A stretch of DNA of 13,045 nucleotides. It comes from JAUIHN01 sp964556075 (lineage in GTDB: Bacteria; Patescibacteriota; Saccharimonadia; Saccharimonadales; Saccharimonadaceae). This document shows positions 12,450 to 13,045 of this stretch, piece by piece; positions within the stretch are counted from its first letter, which is position 1, and the number at the start of each line of letters is the position of its first letter. The notes below the pieces were generated by a model. That model was given only the letters and a program-made list of their open reading frames with translations, was not told where the DNA came from and made no database searches. The DNA is taken from NCBI GenBank assembly GCA_964556075.1, contig CAZKUV010000020.1:1-13045 (forward strand), given 5' to 3'. Made by a program: the position numbers and the translations under genes.

Positions 12450-12971
12450 ATGTTAGAACCATTAGCACTAAAGCGTAAAGACGGATTCACGATTGTCGAG
12501 CTGCTCATCGTCATCGTCGTCATCGCGATACTAGCGGCTATCAGCGTTGTGGCGTATACCGGAATCCAGAACAGAGCGAACGACACGGCGATTCAAAGCG
12601 ACCTTAGGAATATTGGGAGCAAATTCACGGAATTTTACGTTACTGCGGGTCGTCTCCCCGCGATAAATAGCACAGATCTCGGTCCAATGAAGCTCTCCGT
12701 TTCGAAGAACGCGTACGGAAACCACTACACCCCGTCGTCGTCGAATGGGTATAATATCGCTGTATGTTTTAACGGTACGACCGGCGACTTCGTTCTCGTC
12801 GCGGCTTCGAAGTCCGGTAATGTCTTTGCGTTCAGGAATGGTGGGGTGCAGACGGGCACAGGACCGCTTCAGACTATTAATACGACCTGCGCGAACAATG
12901 GCTTGTCAGGTCCCAGTAGCTCGGCGTGGCTGTTCAATAACGGTTCGTGGAACGCTTCAATCGGCGGTTAA
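12450..12971 (+). CDS. Type IV pilin or pseudopilin (pilin 4)
   Basis: A 173-residue prepilin with leader MLEPLALKRKDG, predicted cut at G12|F13 and glutamate E17 at +5. The hydrophobic helix spans about 13-36. The globular domain has exactly two cysteines (C106, C147), is rich in G, S, N and T, and ends in SWNASIGG. It is a paralogue of pilin 1 at 3432-3959: both share A.QSDL after the helix, YN[IL]..C, A[AL]SKSG and a W..GG-type end. The DNA for the signal region is identical to that of pilin 1 over 29 bases. There is no Shine-Dalgarno site; a promoter with both boxes lies directly upstream. Confidence 0.92.
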   Translation: MLEPLALKRKDGFTIVELLIVIVVIAILAAISVVAYTGIQNRANDTAIQSDLRNIGSKFTEFYVTAGRLPAINSTDLGPMKLSVSKNAYGNHYTPSSSNGYNIAVCFNGTTGDFVLVAASKSGNVFAFRNGGVQTGTGPLQTINTTCANNGLSGPSSSAWLFNNGSWNASIGG

Positions 12972-12974
12972 CGG

Positions 12975-13003
12975 TTGCGCCCAGCGTCCTTCTCTGTTAA
13001 AAT
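12975..13003 (+). promoter_or_regulatory. Promoter of the last, partial gene
   Basis: TTGCGC (12975-12980) and TAAAAT (12998-13003) are 17 bp apart, with TGT directly before the -10 box. The -10 box ends 10 bases before the ATG at 13014, so the leader would be only a few bases long. Confidence 0.55.
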
Positions 13004-13013
13004 ACATATCGAT

Positions 13014-13045
13014 ATGGTACAAGTTACACGAAAAGACGAACGAGA
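13014..13045 (+). CDS. Start of a further gene, cut by the window end
   Basis: An ATG with ten readable codons (MVQVTRKDER) follows a well-formed promoter and runs off the window. Ten residues are too few to name a product. The N-terminus is charged, so it is not obviously another prepilin leader, though one cannot be excluded. Confidence 0.5.
   Translation, partial: MVQVTRKDER

Noticed and set aside
3432..12971. Repeated pilin signal regions as insertion sequences or a CRISPR array
   Set aside because: The similarity is confined to the prepilin signal and helix codons, is irregularly spaced and occurs on both strands; there is no transposase, terminal repeat or spacer pattern.
1..13045. 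Recoded UGA as in Gracilibacteria/SR1
   Set aside because: Several well-delimited genes (def, priA, GNAT, PRTase-like) end at TGA where the family C-terminus is expected or nearby, and no gene needs read-through of TGA.
1..13045. tRNA, rRNA or riboswitch genes
   Set aside because: All gaps are short and are taken up by promoters; no cloverleaf or conserved RNA motif was seen by eye. A tRNAscan or Infernal run would settle this.

Overview
The window is densely packed bacterial DNA of roughly balanced GC. It fits a Candidatus Saccharibacteria (TM7) or other Patescibacteria genome. The reasons are four type IV pilins with the same N-terminus (GFTIVELLIV followed by VVIAILA and A[YF][TS]G[IV]Q), two tandem DUF5663-like proteins, compact variants of core enzymes (PriA about 646 aa, Fmt 295 aa), very short intergenic gaps and many overlaps. 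Genes end on TGA as well as TAA and TAG (def, priA, GNAT and the phosphoribosyltransferase-like gene end on TGA), so the standard bacterial code applies and not the UGA=Gly code of Gracilibacteria/SR1. The taxon is inferred from family resemblance, not from a marker gene. No stretch without a gene is longer than 100 bases.

Layout: (1) 1-1993, plus strand: an acidic protein with a duplicated domain, possibly cut at its 5' end, then two tandem paralogues resembling DUF5663. (2) 1982-5925, minus strand: priA, a type IV pilin, def and fmt. This is the widespread priA-def-fmt cluster with a pilin gene inserted. (3) 5955-8678, plus strand: a phosphoribosyltransferase-like protein, a winged-helix regulator, and recJ abutting it (TAA|ATG). 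(4) 8606-11136, minus strand: a NatA-like ABC ATPase, a NatB/ABC-2 type permease and a GNAT acetyltransferase, as one transcription unit read right to left. (5) 11212-12971, plus strand: three more pilins, then the first bases of a further gene.

The genes combine replication restart and repair (PriA, RecJ), N-terminal formyl-methionine handling (Fmt adds the formyl group to initiator tRNA, Def removes it from nascent proteins), an ABC exporter, and pilus subunits that would need a prepilin peptidase and assembly machinery encoded elsewhere.

The most notable structure is not a new enzyme system but the way genes begin. At most predicted transcript starts (def, pilin 1, priA, the PRTase-like gene, the ABC ATPase, pilins 2 and 4, and almost so for the last gene) a -10 box of form TANNNT lies only 6-8 bases before the start codon (10 for the last gene), often with a TGn extension or a -35 box 16-18 bp upstream. 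There is then no room for a Shine-Dalgarno site, so these mRNAs look leaderless. Several genes inside operons (natB-like, fmt, pilin 3) and the two DUF5663-like genes do have Shine-Dalgarno sites. The priA/PRTase pair has interlocked divergent promoters. I found no CRISPR array, RNA gene, insertion sequence or obvious defence system.
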